DNA from: Gemmatimonadales bacterium
GTDB taxonomy: Bacteria > Gemmatimonadota > Gemmatimonadetes > Gemmatimonadales > GWC2-71-9
DNA: 47,657 nt
Direction: 5' to 3'
NCBI GenBank assembly: GCA_011772755.1
Contig: WVYX01000166.1
Location: forward strand, 14,073 to 61,729
The notes beneath the pieces were generated by a model, which had not been told where the DNA came from, searched no databases, and worked only from the letters and a program-made list of their open reading frames with translations. Numbering within the stretch: the stretch's first letter is position 1; every line of letters starts with the position of its first letter. Of the stretch, positions 16,912 to 25,876 are shown one piece after another. A program made the position numbers and the translations under genes.

Positions 16912-17768
16912 GGCCGCACCGTCGCATACCCCCGCAGCCGCCGCAACATGCGGCGGTCGTGGCGCGGCGGATCCTCACCCTTCGGGGTTTCAATGATCTT
17001 GATGACGTCCCGGAAGCGGGGGTCCCGCATGGAGCGGCGGAATGGCTCCGGACCCATGGTCCCCTCGCCGATCCACGCGTGGCGGTCCCGTCGGGAGCCG
17101 AGGCGGGTCTGGGAATCGTTCAGGTGAACGCACCGCAGGTGCTCCATTCCCACGATCGCCGCCCAATCCTCCCACACCCCGTCCCAGTCACCCGATAGAT
17201 CATAGCCGGCGGCGTGCAGGTGACACGTGTCTGCGCAGAAGGCAACCCGACCGCGTAGGTCCTGAGGCACCTGTTGGCGCAGCTCGGCGAGCTCTTCGAA
17301 GGTGGAGCCCAGGGCGGTACCTGACCCAGCGGTGGTCTCGATCAAGACGGTGGGACCCTCCACCGCGGCGAGGCACAGAGCGTAGGCCTTGGCGTTGCGG
17401 TCGAGCCCTGTCTTCCGGTCATCAATGTAGTGACCTGGATGCGTAACGACGAATGGGATGCCAAGGTCGCGGCATCGTCGCAGCTCGCCCTTGAAGCACG
17501 CGATCGAGCGCGTCCGGAGCGCGGCATTCGGGGAGGCCAGATTGATAAGGTAGGAGTCGTGAGAGACTACGGCGCGGATCTTGGTGCGGGCGAGTTCGGC
17601 TTGGAATGCGGCAACGTCGTGCCGGGTCAGTCTGGGCTCACGCCACTGGTTTGGGGTCTTGGTGAATATCTGGATGGCGGTGGCACCGATCTCCGCCCCC
17701 CGAGTCGGGGCCAAAGCAACGCCGCCCGCCGTGGATACATGGGCTCCGAGCAGATCGCAGTGTTTCAA
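16851..17768 (-). CDS. nfo: Endonuclease IV (AP endonuclease)
   Basis: A zinc-dependent AP endonuclease of base-excision repair, 305 residues. Motifs are LLGAHVSTAGG, FTKTPNQWREP, SHDSYLINLASP, VTHPGHY (His), LIETTAGSGTALGSTFEEL (Glu), FCADTCHLHAAGYDL (Asp and His), HLNDSQTRLGSRRDRHAWIGEG (Asp, His) and IIETPKG, so the three-zinc site is complete. The start is TTG 17768, overlapping the pcm stop (TTGA) with GGAG five bases before. The last ~20 residues go beyond the usual end and are encoded antisense to surE. Confidence 0.95.
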   Translation of the reverse strand: MKHCDLLGAHVSTAGGVALAPTRGAEIGATAIQIFTKTPNQWREPRLTRHDVAAFQAELARTKIRAVVSHDSYLINLASPNAALRTRSIACFKGELRRCRDLGIPFVVTHPGHYIDDRKTGLDRNAKAYALCLAAVEGPTVLIETTAGSGTALGSTFEELAELRQQVPQDLRGRVAFCADTCHLHAAGYDLSGDWDGVWEDWAAIVGMEHLRCVHLNDSQTRLGSRRDRHAWIGEGTMGPEPFRRSMRDPRFRDVIKIIETPKGEDPPRHDRRMLRRLRGYATVRPQRSSLPSDVRRSGIRDASV

Positions 17769-18436
17769 TCATACTCCGCGAACGCTTCCACAGACAGCAG
17801 CGGGACGAACCGACAAGGGCCGGCGGTGTGTTGTCGGTGCCCGGTATCCGTCCGCTCGACGATGGTCAGGTCCTGAAGCACGCGGTCGCCGATCGGGATG
17901 ACCAGCCGTCCACCCACCGCGAGCTGCTCCAGCAAGGGCCGTGGTGGCTTGGGTGAGGCCGCCGACACGATGATCGCATCGAACGGCGCGGCCTCCGGGT
18001 GTCCCAGCGCCCCGTCCCCGATGATCAGGGTGGCGTTGCGGATGCCCAGGCTGGCGAGGCGCCACTCGGCTTCGCGGGACAGTGCGGCGAGCCGCTCCAT
18101 GCTCCAAACGTGGCGGGCGATCTTGGCCAGGATCGCGGTCTGATAGCCTGTCCCGGTACCGACGTCCAGCACCAAGGAGTGCCGGTTGATCCGTGCCTCC
18201 TGTGTCATCAGTGCAACGATATATGGCTGGGAGATCGTCTGGTCGTAGCCGATGGGCAGTGGGGTGTCGGCATACGCCTGGTCCCTGAGGTGCGGCGGTA
18301 CGAAGCACGCCCGTGGGATGGAGGCCATGGCGGCCAGGACCCGACGGTCGGTGATGTCCCGGGCGGCAAGATGGCGACGCACCATCTTGCGCACGCGGGA
18401 GTCCTTGTGCCGCTCCAGGCGTCGTGCCGCGGACAA
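17765..18436 (-). CDS. pcm: Protein-L-isoaspartate O-methyltransferase
   Basis: SAM-dependent enzyme that methylates isoaspartyl residues for protein repair. It is 223 residues from TTG 18436. Motifs are RACFVPPHLRDQAYADTPLPIG, TISQPYIVALMTQ, VLDVGTGTGYQTAILA (SAM-binding motif I) and GGRLVIPIGD. TTG 18436 is the base next to the merR stop and has AAGGGGG eight bases upstream. ATG 18385 (MVRRHLAARDITDRRVLAAM) matches the usual family start and gives 206 residues; which is used is unresolved. It is translationally linked to nfo. Confidence 0.95.
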   Translation of the reverse strand: MSAARRLERHKDSRVRKMVRRHLAARDITDRRVLAAMASIPRACFVPPHLRDQAYADTPLPIGYDQTISQPYIVALMTQEARINRHSLVLDVGTGTGYQTAILAKIARHVWSMERLAALSREAEWRLASLGIRNATLIIGDGALGHPEAAPFDAIIVSAASPKPPRPLLEQLAVGGRLVIPIGDRVLQDLTIVERTDTGHRQHTAGPCRFVPLLSVEAFAEYD

Positions 18437-19195
18437 CTAGACGCCCCCTTCTGAATCGCCGGAGAGGAAGCGGCGGAACATGGGTACCCGACGGATCCCC
18501 GGGGGACGGTCCTCCAGCCGAGCTTCGGCCTCGACGGCCCGACGCTCGATCTCCAGTTTGGACTTCCGGAGCCGCTCCACCAACTCCCGCTCAGTGGCGA
18601 GCTGGGCCCTCAGCGACTCCAGTTCACCCACGAGCTTTGCGTGGCCCCCGGAGGCGGCCGCCGGGCTGGCTCCCAGTTCCTCAGTGGTGACTCCGATGGG
18701 GGGCAGCTGAGCCGCTTCCTGGGGAGCCGGGTCGGCGGGTGGGGTAGGCCCGGGCGTCAGTGTCCGGTCTGTCGGCGTGCCCAGTTGCTCCGCGATGTCG
18801 CCCAGCACGACCTGCTGGCGCTCGATGGCCTCTCCCAGCCGGACAATTTCTCGGGCCATCTGCCACATGGCTTCCCGCCGCTCCCGCTCGCCGTCGAGGA
18901 TGGTGGCGAGCAGTTCATCGCCGGTCGCCTGCGACCGCGGTCGGGGGCGCGCCCTGATCGGCACCGGTCCGCCGAAGAGCTCCGCGTCGATCTCCTCCCG
19001 GGTCTTGCCAGCGGAGTACCCGTCGGCGATGGATCGCAAGACCGCAACCGCCTCGACGGGGTAGCGCCGGCGTCGGCCGGTTCCCACGGTGGCCACGTGC
19101 TCGGCGAACGCGTCGCGGTAGTACCGCACGGTAGACTCGGGGAGGTTCAGCTGGCGGGCAATGTCCCGGAGGGTGTAGAGCGCTGTGTCGCTCAT
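18437..19195 (-). CDS. MerR-family DNA-binding regulator with long coiled-coil tail
   Basis: A 252-residue protein. Residues 6-70 form a MerR-type winged helix (LYTLRDIARQLNLPESTVRYYRDAF, then GRRRRYPVEAVAVL). A Pro-rich linker follows, then a charged helical segment (about 175-230, ELESLRAQLATERELVERLRKSKLEIERRAVEAEARLED, in two parts) likely to coil. No cysteine-based metal site is visible. Such proteins can regulate transcription or organise DNA; the target is unknown. Its stop is directly followed by pcm, so merR-pcm-nfo appear to form one unit. Confidence 0.8.
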   Translation of the reverse strand: MSDTALYTLRDIARQLNLPESTVRYYRDAFAEHVATVGTGRRRRYPVEAVAVLRSIADGYSAGKTREEIDAELFGGPVPIRARPRPRSQATGDELLATILDGERERREAMWQMAREIVRLGEAIERQQVVLGDIAEQLGTPTDRTLTPGPTPPADPAPQEAAQLPPIGVTTEELGASPAAASGGHAKLVGELESLRAQLATERELVERLRKSKLEIERRAVEAEARLEDRPPGIRRVPMFRRFLSGDSEGGV

Positions 19196-19314
19196 GGTGC
19201 CAAGCCGTGGGTTCGGCTAACAAGATAGCTGTTTTGTGGCTACCAGGGCAGAAGGGGCGGTGCTGCTGGGGGGAGGGGCGCCAGGGGCAGATGGGGCGCG
19301 GGGAGACGCCGTGG

Positions 19315-19349
19315 TGCCGTCATGTCGTTATGCCATCATGCCGTCCCGC
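19315..19349. repeat. heptamer array (TGCCGTC family)
   Basis: Five consecutive 7-base units TGCCGTC, ATGTCGT, TATGCCA, TCATGCC, GTCCCGC in the 201-base gap between merR and the efflux permease. No clear facing arm was found. The surrounding bases 19245-19305 are G-rich (runs of G separated by short A/C). The words resemble those of the array at 43826-43867. Nothing else was recognised in this gap. Confidence 0.55.
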
Positions 19350-19396
19350 CGCAAGCTCAGCCAATCGCAGAACCGCAACGCACCACCGGCTTCTTC

Positions 19397-20524
19397 TCAG
19401 GCTCTCACGGTGCGGGGAAATCGGATGATGGCGAGGCGCAAGACTCCCGCCGCCATGATCGTCAGAGCGAGGTACTGGGGCCACAGCGCCGCGAGACCTT
19501 CCCCCTTGAGGAAGATCGCCCTGACAATCTCCAGGAAGTGTCGCACCGGGTTGAGCAGTGTCACCCACTGGAAGATCTGCGGCATGCTACTGATGGGGTA
19601 GAAGAATCCGGACAGGATGATGGCTGGCTGGAGGAAGAGGAACATCGTCATGAAGGCTTCCTGCTGCGTCCGGGAGATTGTGGAGATCAGCAGGCCGATG
19701 GACAGGCCGGCCAAAATGTAGAGTACGGCTGCCAGGAGCAGGCTGGGTGGAAAGCCCCGGATGGGCACGTCGAACCACACTACGGCCACTAGCGAGATCA
19801 GCACCAGGTCCACCAGTCCGATTGCCGCCACCGGCAGGGTCTTGCTGAGCATGAGCTCTTCGGCGGTCAGCGGACTCACCATGAGTTGATCGAGTGTCCC
19901 CAACTCCCTCTCCCGCACCACGGCGAGTGCCGTGAGCATCAGGCACATCAGCATGATGAGCACCGCGACGACGGCCGGCACATTGTAGACGCGGCTCTCG
20001 AGGTTCGGGTTGTACCACGCCCGGACTCGCAAGTCCACGCCGCCCTCCGGGACGAGACCCAGCTCTGCCGCTCGTTCGAGGGAGAAGCGCTGGACGATAC
20101 GCTGTGCGTAACCCTGGGCGACCGTCGCGCTGTTCGATTCCGTACCGTCCAGCACGATCTGCACCTTCGCGGTCCTGCCCGCCGAGAGGTCGCGGGCGAA
20201 CCCGCGGGGAATCTCGAGGCCGATCAGCGCCTCGCTACGGTCCAGCGCTCGCACGAGGTCGGCGGGGCCCTGGGATCGCCCGACGATCTCGAAGTATCCG
20301 GTCGCCGTGAGCACGTCGATGAGCCGACGCGACTCGCTGGACTGGTCCTGATCCACAACGAAGGTCGCCGTATTCCTGATATCGGTGTTCACCGCGTATC
20401 CGAACATGACGAGCTGGATTATGGGCGCGACGAAGAGCACCCCGCGGGCCCGCGGATCTCGCAAGAGCTGCCGCAGCTCTTTCTTGACCATCTCGCGGAT
20501 GCGGAGGCCGGAGATACGCTTCAT
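19397..20524 (-). CDS. ABC-2 type transporter permease (YbhR/YbhS-like), second
   Basis: A 375-residue inner-membrane permease. One N-terminal helix (near residue 28-45) is followed by a large extracytoplasmic domain (about 46-175) and then five C-terminal helices, the YbhR/YhhJ layout. Conserved parts include KELRQLLRDPRARGV, RERELGTLDQLMVSPL and LSGFFYPISSMP. It pairs with the preceding permease; the two genes overlap by 4 bases (ATGA). ATG 20524 is chosen; upstream in-frame extension would run inside the neighbouring permease and is not credible. Last gene of the TetR-controlled operon. Confidence 0.92.
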   Translation of the reverse strand: MKRISGLRIREMVKKELRQLLRDPRARGVLFVAPIIQLVMFGYAVNTDIRNTATFVVDQDQSSESRRLIDVLTATGYFEIVGRSQGPADLVRALDRSEALIGLEIPRGFARDLSAGRTAKVQIVLDGTESNSATVAQGYAQRIVQRFSLERAAELGLVPEGGVDLRVRAWYNPNLESRVYNVPAVVAVLIMLMCLMLTALAVVRERELGTLDQLMVSPLTAEELMLSKTLPVAAIGLVDLVLISLVAVVWFDVPIRGFPPSLLLAAVLYILAGLSIGLLISTISRTQQEAFMTMFLFLQPAIILSGFFYPISSMPQIFQWVTLLNPVRHFLEIVRAIFLKGEGLAALWPQYLALTIMAAGVLRLAIIRFPRTVRA

Positions 20525-21636
20525 GCGATCTCCTTCTTGAACACGCCCATGGCGAGTGACAGGCCTGCCGCAGCGAAGATGACCATGGCCGTGGCGTCCG
20601 CCCACAGCACATCGACGCCCACGCCCTTGAGGAAGATGCCTCGAGTCACCGTCACGTAGTATCTGGCCGGTACGATGTAGCTGATCGCTCGCAGCACGAA
20701 CGGCATTGTGGCGATGCTGAAGATGAATCCCGAAAGCAGCAGCGCCGGCAGGAAGGTGGACATCAGCGCCACCTGGGTGGCTAAGAGCTGCGACTTCACG
20801 GCGGCGGAGATGAAGATTCCCAGGCCCAGGGCCCCGATGAGGAAAAGCAACGTGAGCAAGACCAGCAGCAGCAGGTTTCCACGGAGAGGCACGCCGAACA
20901 GCACCACCGCGACCGTCGCTGCGAGGGCGACGTCGAAGAGGCCGATGCCGGCATATGGCACCAGTTTGCCGAGTACCACCTCCAGACGGTGTACCGGGGT
21001 GGCGGCGAGCTGCTCCATGGTACCGCGTTCCCATTCTCGGGCGATAGTCAGCGCTGTCAGCATCGCCGCAATGATCGACATGATGACGGCGACGAGGCCT
21101 GGGACGATCATGTTGCGGCTTTCCAACGTCTCGTTGAACCACACGCGGCTCTCGGCGGCGGCCGGAATCTGCAGCTGCCGCCCCTCCAGCAGGATGTCCG
21201 CCGAGTATCCGGCCACGATGGCCTCGGCGTAGTTCTGGGCGATCGTAGCGGAGTTCGCGTCAGCGCCGTCGAGAAGGAGCTGGACCGGCGTTCGTCGCCT
21301 GGCGGCCAGGTCCAGCGCGAAGGATGGTCCGATCACCAAAACCAGTCGCGCATGACCTCCGCCGAGCACGGCATCGGCCTCGTCATAACGGGTGAGATGG
21401 GTGACTACGGTGAAATAGCCCGAACTCTCGAACGCGTCGACTAGGCTACGGCTCTCTGATGTCAGACTGTGATCGAGGACCGCCATCTCGATGTTGCGAA
21501 TGTCGTACGTGATCGCGTAGGCAAAGAGCACGAGGAGGATGAGCGGGAGAATGAATGCGAGGTAGAGGCTGCGCGCATCGCGCCGCAGCTGCACGATCTC
21601 CTTGCGGGCTACGGCCCACAGCCGTGGAAGGCTCAC
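20521..21636 (-). CDS. ABC-2 type transporter permease (YbhR/YbhS-like), first
   Basis: A 371-residue inner-membrane permease of the same layout as its neighbour: N-terminal helix, extracytoplasmic domain, then a cluster of helices. Motifs include RKEIVQLRRDARSLYLAF, REWERGTMEQLAATPV and LLSGFIFSIATMPFVLR. It starts at GTG 21636, overlapping the upstream ATPase stop (GTGA). With the second permease it probably forms a heterodimeric membrane channel for an efflux ABC transporter; the substrate is unknown. Confidence 0.92.
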   Translation of the reverse strand: MSLPRLWAVARKEIVQLRRDARSLYLAFILPLILLVLFAYAITYDIRNIEMAVLDHSLTSESRSLVDAFESSGYFTVVTHLTRYDEADAVLGGGHARLVLVIGPSFALDLAARRRTPVQLLLDGADANSATIAQNYAEAIVAGYSADILLEGRQLQIPAAAESRVWFNETLESRNMIVPGLVAVIMSIIAAMLTALTIAREWERGTMEQLAATPVHRLEVVLGKLVPYAGIGLFDVALAATVAVVLFGVPLRGNLLLLVLLTLLFLIGALGLGIFISAAVKSQLLATQVALMSTFLPALLLSGFIFSIATMPFVLRAISYIVPARYYVTVTRGIFLKGVGVDVLWADATAMVIFAAAGLSLAMGVFKKEIA

Positions 21637-22571
21637 CGGTCCAGCGTGCCTCCCTCCCGGCGCACCAGTGCTACGAAGACGTCTTCCAGTGAGGGTGCCA
21701 CGGCTTGCAGAGCTTCGCAGCTGCGCCCGCGGGCTGCGAGTGCCTGCGGCAGCTCTCGCAGCGCGCGGTGCTCGTCCTGCACGAGCACGTGTAATGCCCG
21801 GCCGAACATGGCGGCCTCCACCACGCCCGGTGCGCCCCGCAGCGCCTCAAGTGCCTTAGGGGGGTCGTCCGTCCGGAGCTCGAGGAGCGGTTGTCGCAGC
21901 GTCTCCTTCAGCGCCGCCGGCCGGTCCAGCGCGATGAGCCGACCCCGATTCATCAGGGCGAGCCGGTAGCAGTACTCGGCCTCCTCCATGTAGTGGGTGC
22001 TGACGAAGACGGTGGTCCCGGCTTCCGCGAACTGGTAGATAAGGTCCCAGAAGCTGCGTCGAGAGACTGGGTCAACGCCCGACGTCGGCTCGTCCAGGAA
22101 TAGAAGAGGTGGCTCGTGCAGCACTGCACAGCCGAGAGCGAGCCGCTGCTTCCAGCCCAGGGAGAGCTCTCCGGTCGACCGCCGCCGGTGTTCGGTGAGG
22201 CCGGCCATTCCGAGCACCCAGTCTCGCCGCTCCGCGAATCGGCCGCCCGTGACCCCGTAGAGCCCTGCGAATAGCTGGATGTTCTCTTCCACAGTGAGGT
22301 CTGGATAGAGTGAGAAAAGTTGTGACATGTAGCCCAGGTTGAGCTTCACCTCGTCGGGGTGCTGGGTCACATCGTAGCCCGCGACCAGGGCGGTGCCGGA
22401 GGTTGGCGACAGTAGCCCCGTCAACATCTTGATGGTGGTGGTCTTGCCGGCACCGTTCGGTCCGAGAAAGCCGAAGATCTCCCCGGGAGCGACATCGAAG
22501 CTCACCTGGTCGACCGCGACAAACTGGCCGAAGTGGCGAGTGAGCTCCCGGACGCGGACGGCCTCATTCAT
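21633..22571 (-). CDS. ABC transporter ATPase, second (YbhF C-half-like)
   Basis: A 312-residue cytoplasmic ATPase. Walker A is GPNGAGKTTT, Q-loop YMSQLFSLYPDLTVEEN, and Walker B LLFLDEPTSGVDP, with the switch His in STHYMEE. The signature is LSLGWKQR, where Leu-Gly-Trp replaces the usual Gly-Gly-x. It overlaps the first ATPase gene by 8 bases. The C-terminal ~80 residues are the usual ABC-2 accessory region (SLEDVFVAL). Likely partner of the adjacent ATPase in one heterodimer. Confidence 0.93.
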   Translation of the reverse strand: MNEAVRVRELTRHFGQFVAVDQVSFDVAPGEIFGFLGPNGAGKTTTIKMLTGLLSPTSGTALVAGYDVTQHPDEVKLNLGYMSQLFSLYPDLTVEENIQLFAGLYGVTGGRFAERRDWVLGMAGLTEHRRRSTGELSLGWKQRLALGCAVLHEPPLLFLDEPTSGVDPVSRRSFWDLIYQFAEAGTTVFVSTHYMEEAEYCYRLALMNRGRLIALDRPAALKETLRQPLLELRTDDPPKALEALRGAPGVVEAAMFGRALHVLVQDEHRALRELPQALAARGRSCEALQAVAPSLEDVFVALVRREGGTLDR

Positions 22572-23502
22572 GCGTCACACCGCCGGGGCCGACCAGGTGA
22601 ATGAACACGTCCTCAAGGGATGGCTCTGCCGGACCCGCTTCGAGAATGGTGACGCCACCGTGCTCGAGGGCGGCTCGCACGGCTGGCCAGTCGTGCCGCG
22701 GATCATCCAGCGTCAGGTGGATGACGTCTCCGAACAGGACAGCGTGTCGCACGGCCGGGTGCTGCTCCAGCAGGTCACGGGCTCGGCGTGGCGCGTCGGA
22801 GCGCAGGCTCTGAATGTGTCCCGCGAGCCGCTGCTGGAACGCCGTGGGGGTGTCGAGCGCCAGGAGTGCGCCCCGATGGAGCAGAGCGAGCCGGTCGCAG
22901 CGCTCCGCCTCATCGAGGTATGCCGTCGATACCACCGCGGTGATCCCTCGCGCCACCATCTCGTGGACGATGAGCCACAGATCCCGCCGGGAGATGGGGT
23001 CCACGCCGAAAGTCGGCTCGTCCAGCAACATGATCTGCGGTTCGTGGATCAGGGCGCAGCAGAGACCGAGCTTCTGCTTCATCCCGCCCGATAGTTGACC
23101 CGCCAGCCGACTCTCGAACGGCCCAAGCCCGGAGAACTGGTACAGGCGCTCCAGCCTGGCAGCGCGAGCTTTCCGCGGTACCAAGAACAGGTCGGCGTAG
23201 AAGTCGATGTTCTCCCGGACGGTGAGGTCACTGTAGAGGCCAAACCGCTGTGACATGTACGCGATGTGGTGTTTGACGCCTTCGGGGTCCCGCACAACGC
23301 TGACTCCTTGGACAACGGCGTCTCCAGAAGTGGGGCGCAGTACACCGGCCAGCATGCGGAGAGTGGTGGTCTTTCCGGCGCCATCGGGGCCCACGATGCC
23401 GAACAGCTCCCCTGGAGTCACTTCGAAGCTCAGGCCGTCGACCGCGTGAATCTCGCCGAAGTGGCGCGTGAGCCCCCTGACGGAAACGGCTGACTCCACC
23501 AC
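22564..23502 (-). CDS. ABC transporter ATPase, first (YbhF N-half-like)
   Basis: A 312-residue ATPase. Walker A is GPDGAGKTTTLR (Asp in place of Asn), Q-loop YMSQRFGLYSDLTVREN, signature QLSGGMKQKLGL, Walker B IMLLDEPTFGVDP, and STAYLDEAE has Ala-Tyr at the switch position where His is usual. The degenerate switch suggests that one of the two composite ATP sites is weak, as in many heterodimeric exporters. It starts at GTG 23502, five bases after the HlyD-family gene. In E. coli YbhF both halves are one fused protein. Confidence 0.92.
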   Translation of the reverse strand: MVESAVSVRGLTRHFGEIHAVDGLSFEVTPGELFGIVGPDGAGKTTTLRMLAGVLRPTSGDAVVQGVSVVRDPEGVKHHIAYMSQRFGLYSDLTVRENIDFYADLFLVPRKARAARLERLYQFSGLGPFESRLAGQLSGGMKQKLGLCCALIHEPQIMLLDEPTFGVDPISRRDLWLIVHEMVARGITAVVSTAYLDEAERCDRLALLHRGALLALDTPTAFQQRLAGHIQSLRSDAPRRARDLLEQHPAVRHAVLFGDVIHLTLDDPRHDWPAVRAALEHGGVTILEAGPAEPSLEDVFIHLVGPGGVTHE

Positions 23503-23507
23503 CGACC

Positions 23508-24506
23508 TCAGCGTTGCGACGTGTCCAGCCGGACGTCTGCGGGGAGCCCCGGTTTGAGATCGAAGGAGGGATCACCGGTTACCCGTACCTTGACCCGATA
23601 GACGAGCTTCACCCGCTCCTCCGTGGTCTGCACGTTTCGCGGCGTGAACTCGGCTTCGCTGGCGATGAACACTACCTCGCCGTCATAGGAACGATCACGG
23701 TACGCGTCGGCGGTGACGGTTGCGGGCAGGCCGATGGCGAGGCGCCCCACCTGATCTTCCCGCACGTAGATCCGGATCCAGCGGTCGGCGGGGTTCATCA
23801 GGGTGAGGACCGGTGCCCCGGCGGGAACCGTCTCGCCCGGTTCCCGGTGGCGAACGGTGATGACGCCGCTGAATGGTGCTCGAATCGACGCGTTTGCCAG
23901 TAGGGCGTCGATCTGGGCCACCGCAGCCTGTGCCTGGGCGAGCACACCGCGCTGGGCGGCGATCTGCTCTTCTCGTGGGCCCTGCTCCAGGATTTCCAGG
24001 CGCTCCATCGCGCTCTCGTGCTCTGATTGTGCCAGTGTGAGAGCCGTTTCCCGATGGTCGAGCTGCTGGCGGCTAACGGCCCCGCCCTCAAACAGGTTGC
24101 GCGTCCGCTCAAGATCGCGGCGTGCGTCCTCGAGCCGTTGCTTGGCTGCCCGTACGGCGGCCCGTCCCTGGGCGATCTCTTCCGAGCGGAAACCGCGCTC
24201 CAGCTCGGTGAGGCGTGCGCGGGCGGAGCTGCGTTGTGCCTCGGCTGCACGTTTGCGGGCAAACAGTTCGGCCCGATTGAGCCACGCCAGTTCCGTACCG
24301 GCTGCCACCCGGTCACCCTCACGCACGGCGATGCTGTCGATCCGGCCGGGAGCCTGGAAGCCCAAGTCGGCCTCGGTGGTCTCCACGGTGCCCGAGGCGA
24401 GAATCACGCGCTCCGCGCCGGAGCGGCGTAACACCGTGAAGACCAGCAGCAGTGCGATCGCCCCTACTGCTACAATCGGGATCGCGACTCGGCGCTTCAA
24501 GGTCAT
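23508..24506 (-). CDS. HlyD-type membrane fusion protein (YbhG-like)
   Basis: A 332-residue periplasmic adaptor. One N-terminal membrane helix (about residues 8-25) is followed by a barrel-sandwich/lipoyl half (GTVETTEADLGFQAPGRI). A long coiled-coil hairpin rich in Arg, Glu and Ala spans about 75-195. The second lipoyl half (IRAPFSGVITVRHREPGE) and a beta-barrel follow, ending in DLKPGLPADVRL. It links the inner-membrane ABC complex to TolC. ATG 24506 overlaps the tolC-like stop (ATGA). Confidence 0.93.
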   Translation of the reverse strand: MTLKRRVAIPIVAVGAIALLLVFTVLRRSGAERVILASGTVETTEADLGFQAPGRIDSIAVREGDRVAAGTELAWLNRAELFARKRAAEAQRSSARARLTELERGFRSEEIAQGRAAVRAAKQRLEDARRDLERTRNLFEGGAVSRQQLDHRETALTLAQSEHESAMERLEILEQGPREEQIAAQRGVLAQAQAAVAQIDALLANASIRAPFSGVITVRHREPGETVPAGAPVLTLMNPADRWIRIYVREDQVGRLAIGLPATVTADAYRDRSYDGEVVFIASEAEFTPRNVQTTEERVKLVYRVKVRVTGDPSFDLKPGLPADVRLDTSQR

Positions 24507-25876
24507 CGGACGGTCTCCACCATGTGATCGAGCCAGCTGGACGAGAGCTCGCCAGTCGTTGTCGCAAGCTGTACCCACGCGGCTATCTCGGCGTGCCGTG
24601 CCTGCACCAGCCCGGCACGAGCCCGCCGTAGCTCGGCGTCAGCTGTGAGAAAGTCTGTCTGCGTACCGGCTCCCGCTTCCAGCGCCAGCTGCTCGATGCG
24701 GGCGACTTCGACAAGATGGTCGACTGCCGTGGCGATTGCCTCCACTTGGGCGCGGTGTTGTCGTATCGCGCTCACGGCGCGGTCGATTGCCTCCCGTCCC
24801 CCGAGTTCGGCGAGCCGATACCGCTCCCTGGCAACGGACAAGCGCGCGGAGGCCGCGGCGACTGCTCGTGCCCGGGCGCCACCGGTGAAGACCGGATATG
24901 AGAGCCGTACCCCGCCCTGCCACTCCCCGGTGAAGTCTCCAGCGGCGCTGCCGAAGAGGATGTACCCACCCACGACCTCGAGCCGGGGAAACCATGCCGC
25001 GATGGCTGCCCGCCGGCCCCAGTTGGCGGCCTGGCTCAGCTGGCGCGCCGCCTCGAGGTCCGGACTCGTCGACTCAAACCGGCCGATGAGGGCTGTCCGG
25101 TCCACGGCCACGACCGTGTCGATGAGTCGGACCCCTGTGAGCCGGGAGGCTCGTGTGCGCTCCGGCTCGACACCGAGCAGACGAGCGAGCCGGCGCTCTC
25201 CCGTGTCCAGTTCGGCAGCCGTGGCGATGCGCTCCGCCTCCGCCTGTGCGATGGCGGCGTCCACCCGCAGTAGCTCCACACGCGCCGCCTGGCCCTCTGC
25301 GAACAGCCGTCGGACTCGCTCTCGCTCGGCGTGGAGAGCGTCCAGGCTCTGGTCCTGGGCTGCGAGCATACCGTGCGCGGAGAGAACCTGGAGATACGCA
25401 CCCGCGACGTCCGCGATCAGTGTCATCTCTGCCGACTCCCGCCGGGCTGCCGTTACCTCCTGCCGGGCGCGCGCCCCGTTGATAGTGGCCCCGCGGGCGC
25501 CGCCGTCGAATAGGGTGTAGCCGAGGCTGAGTTGGCCCTGTACCAGGGTCTCCTCGAATCGGGGTGGCGTGCTGAGATCCAATCTGTGAAACGGGGCCAC
25601 GATCATCGGCTCTTCGAAGTGGATGAGCGACGCCTGACCCAGGAACTGCGGCAGCCGTTGCGCTAGCGCCTGGCCAACCTGGGCCGCGGCATCGGCCTCG
25701 CTGGCCCGGGCGGCACGGACTGTGGGGTGATACTCCAGGCCCAGGCGCACCGCCTCGTGCAGGGTGAGTGTGGAGTCGCGCTGGGGCTCCGCGGTGGTGG
25801 TGGAGGCGGTTCCCAGGGACATCCAGGAAAGCAGCACACCCGCACGGAACAGTCGTCCACGGTAGCTGCTCGTCAT
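24503..25876 (-). CDS. TolC-family outer-membrane efflux protein
   Basis: A 457-residue outer-membrane factor. A signal peptide ends near TTTAEPQ. Two repeats of the OEP helical hairpin follow, the first starting LTLHEAVRLGLEYHPTVRAA and the second around residue 260-430. YTLFDGGAR and LSYPVFTGGARARAV mark the two beta-strand regions. Encoded directly after the TetR gene (ATGA overlap) and before the adaptor, it would provide the exit duct. Start ATG 25876 fits the signal peptide. Confidence 0.93.
   Translation of the reverse strand: MTSSYRGRLFRAGVLLSWMSLGTASTTTAEPQRDSTLTLHEAVRLGLEYHPTVRAARASEADAAAQVGQALAQRLPQFLGQASLIHFEEPMIVAPFHRLDLSTPPRFEETLVQGQLSLGYTLFDGGARGATINGARARQEVTAARRESAEMTLIADVAGAYLQVLSAHGMLAAQDQSLDALHAERERVRRLFAEGQAARVELLRVDAAIAQAEAERIATAAELDTGERRLARLLGVEPERTRASRLTGVRLIDTVVAVDRTALIGRFESTSPDLEAARQLSQAANWGRRAAIAAWFPRLEVVGGYILFGSAAGDFTGEWQGGVRLSYPVFTGGARARAVAAASARLSVARERYRLAELGGREAIDRAVSAIRQHRAQVEAIATAVDHLVEVARIEQLALEAGAGTQTDFLTADAELRRARAGLVQARHAEIAAWVQLATTTGELSSSWLDHMVETVR

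Noticed and set aside
19397-21142. N-terminal extension of the second efflux permease to 581 residues
   Set aside because: The extra part lies in a wrong frame of the first permease; ATG 20524 with a 4-base overlap is better.
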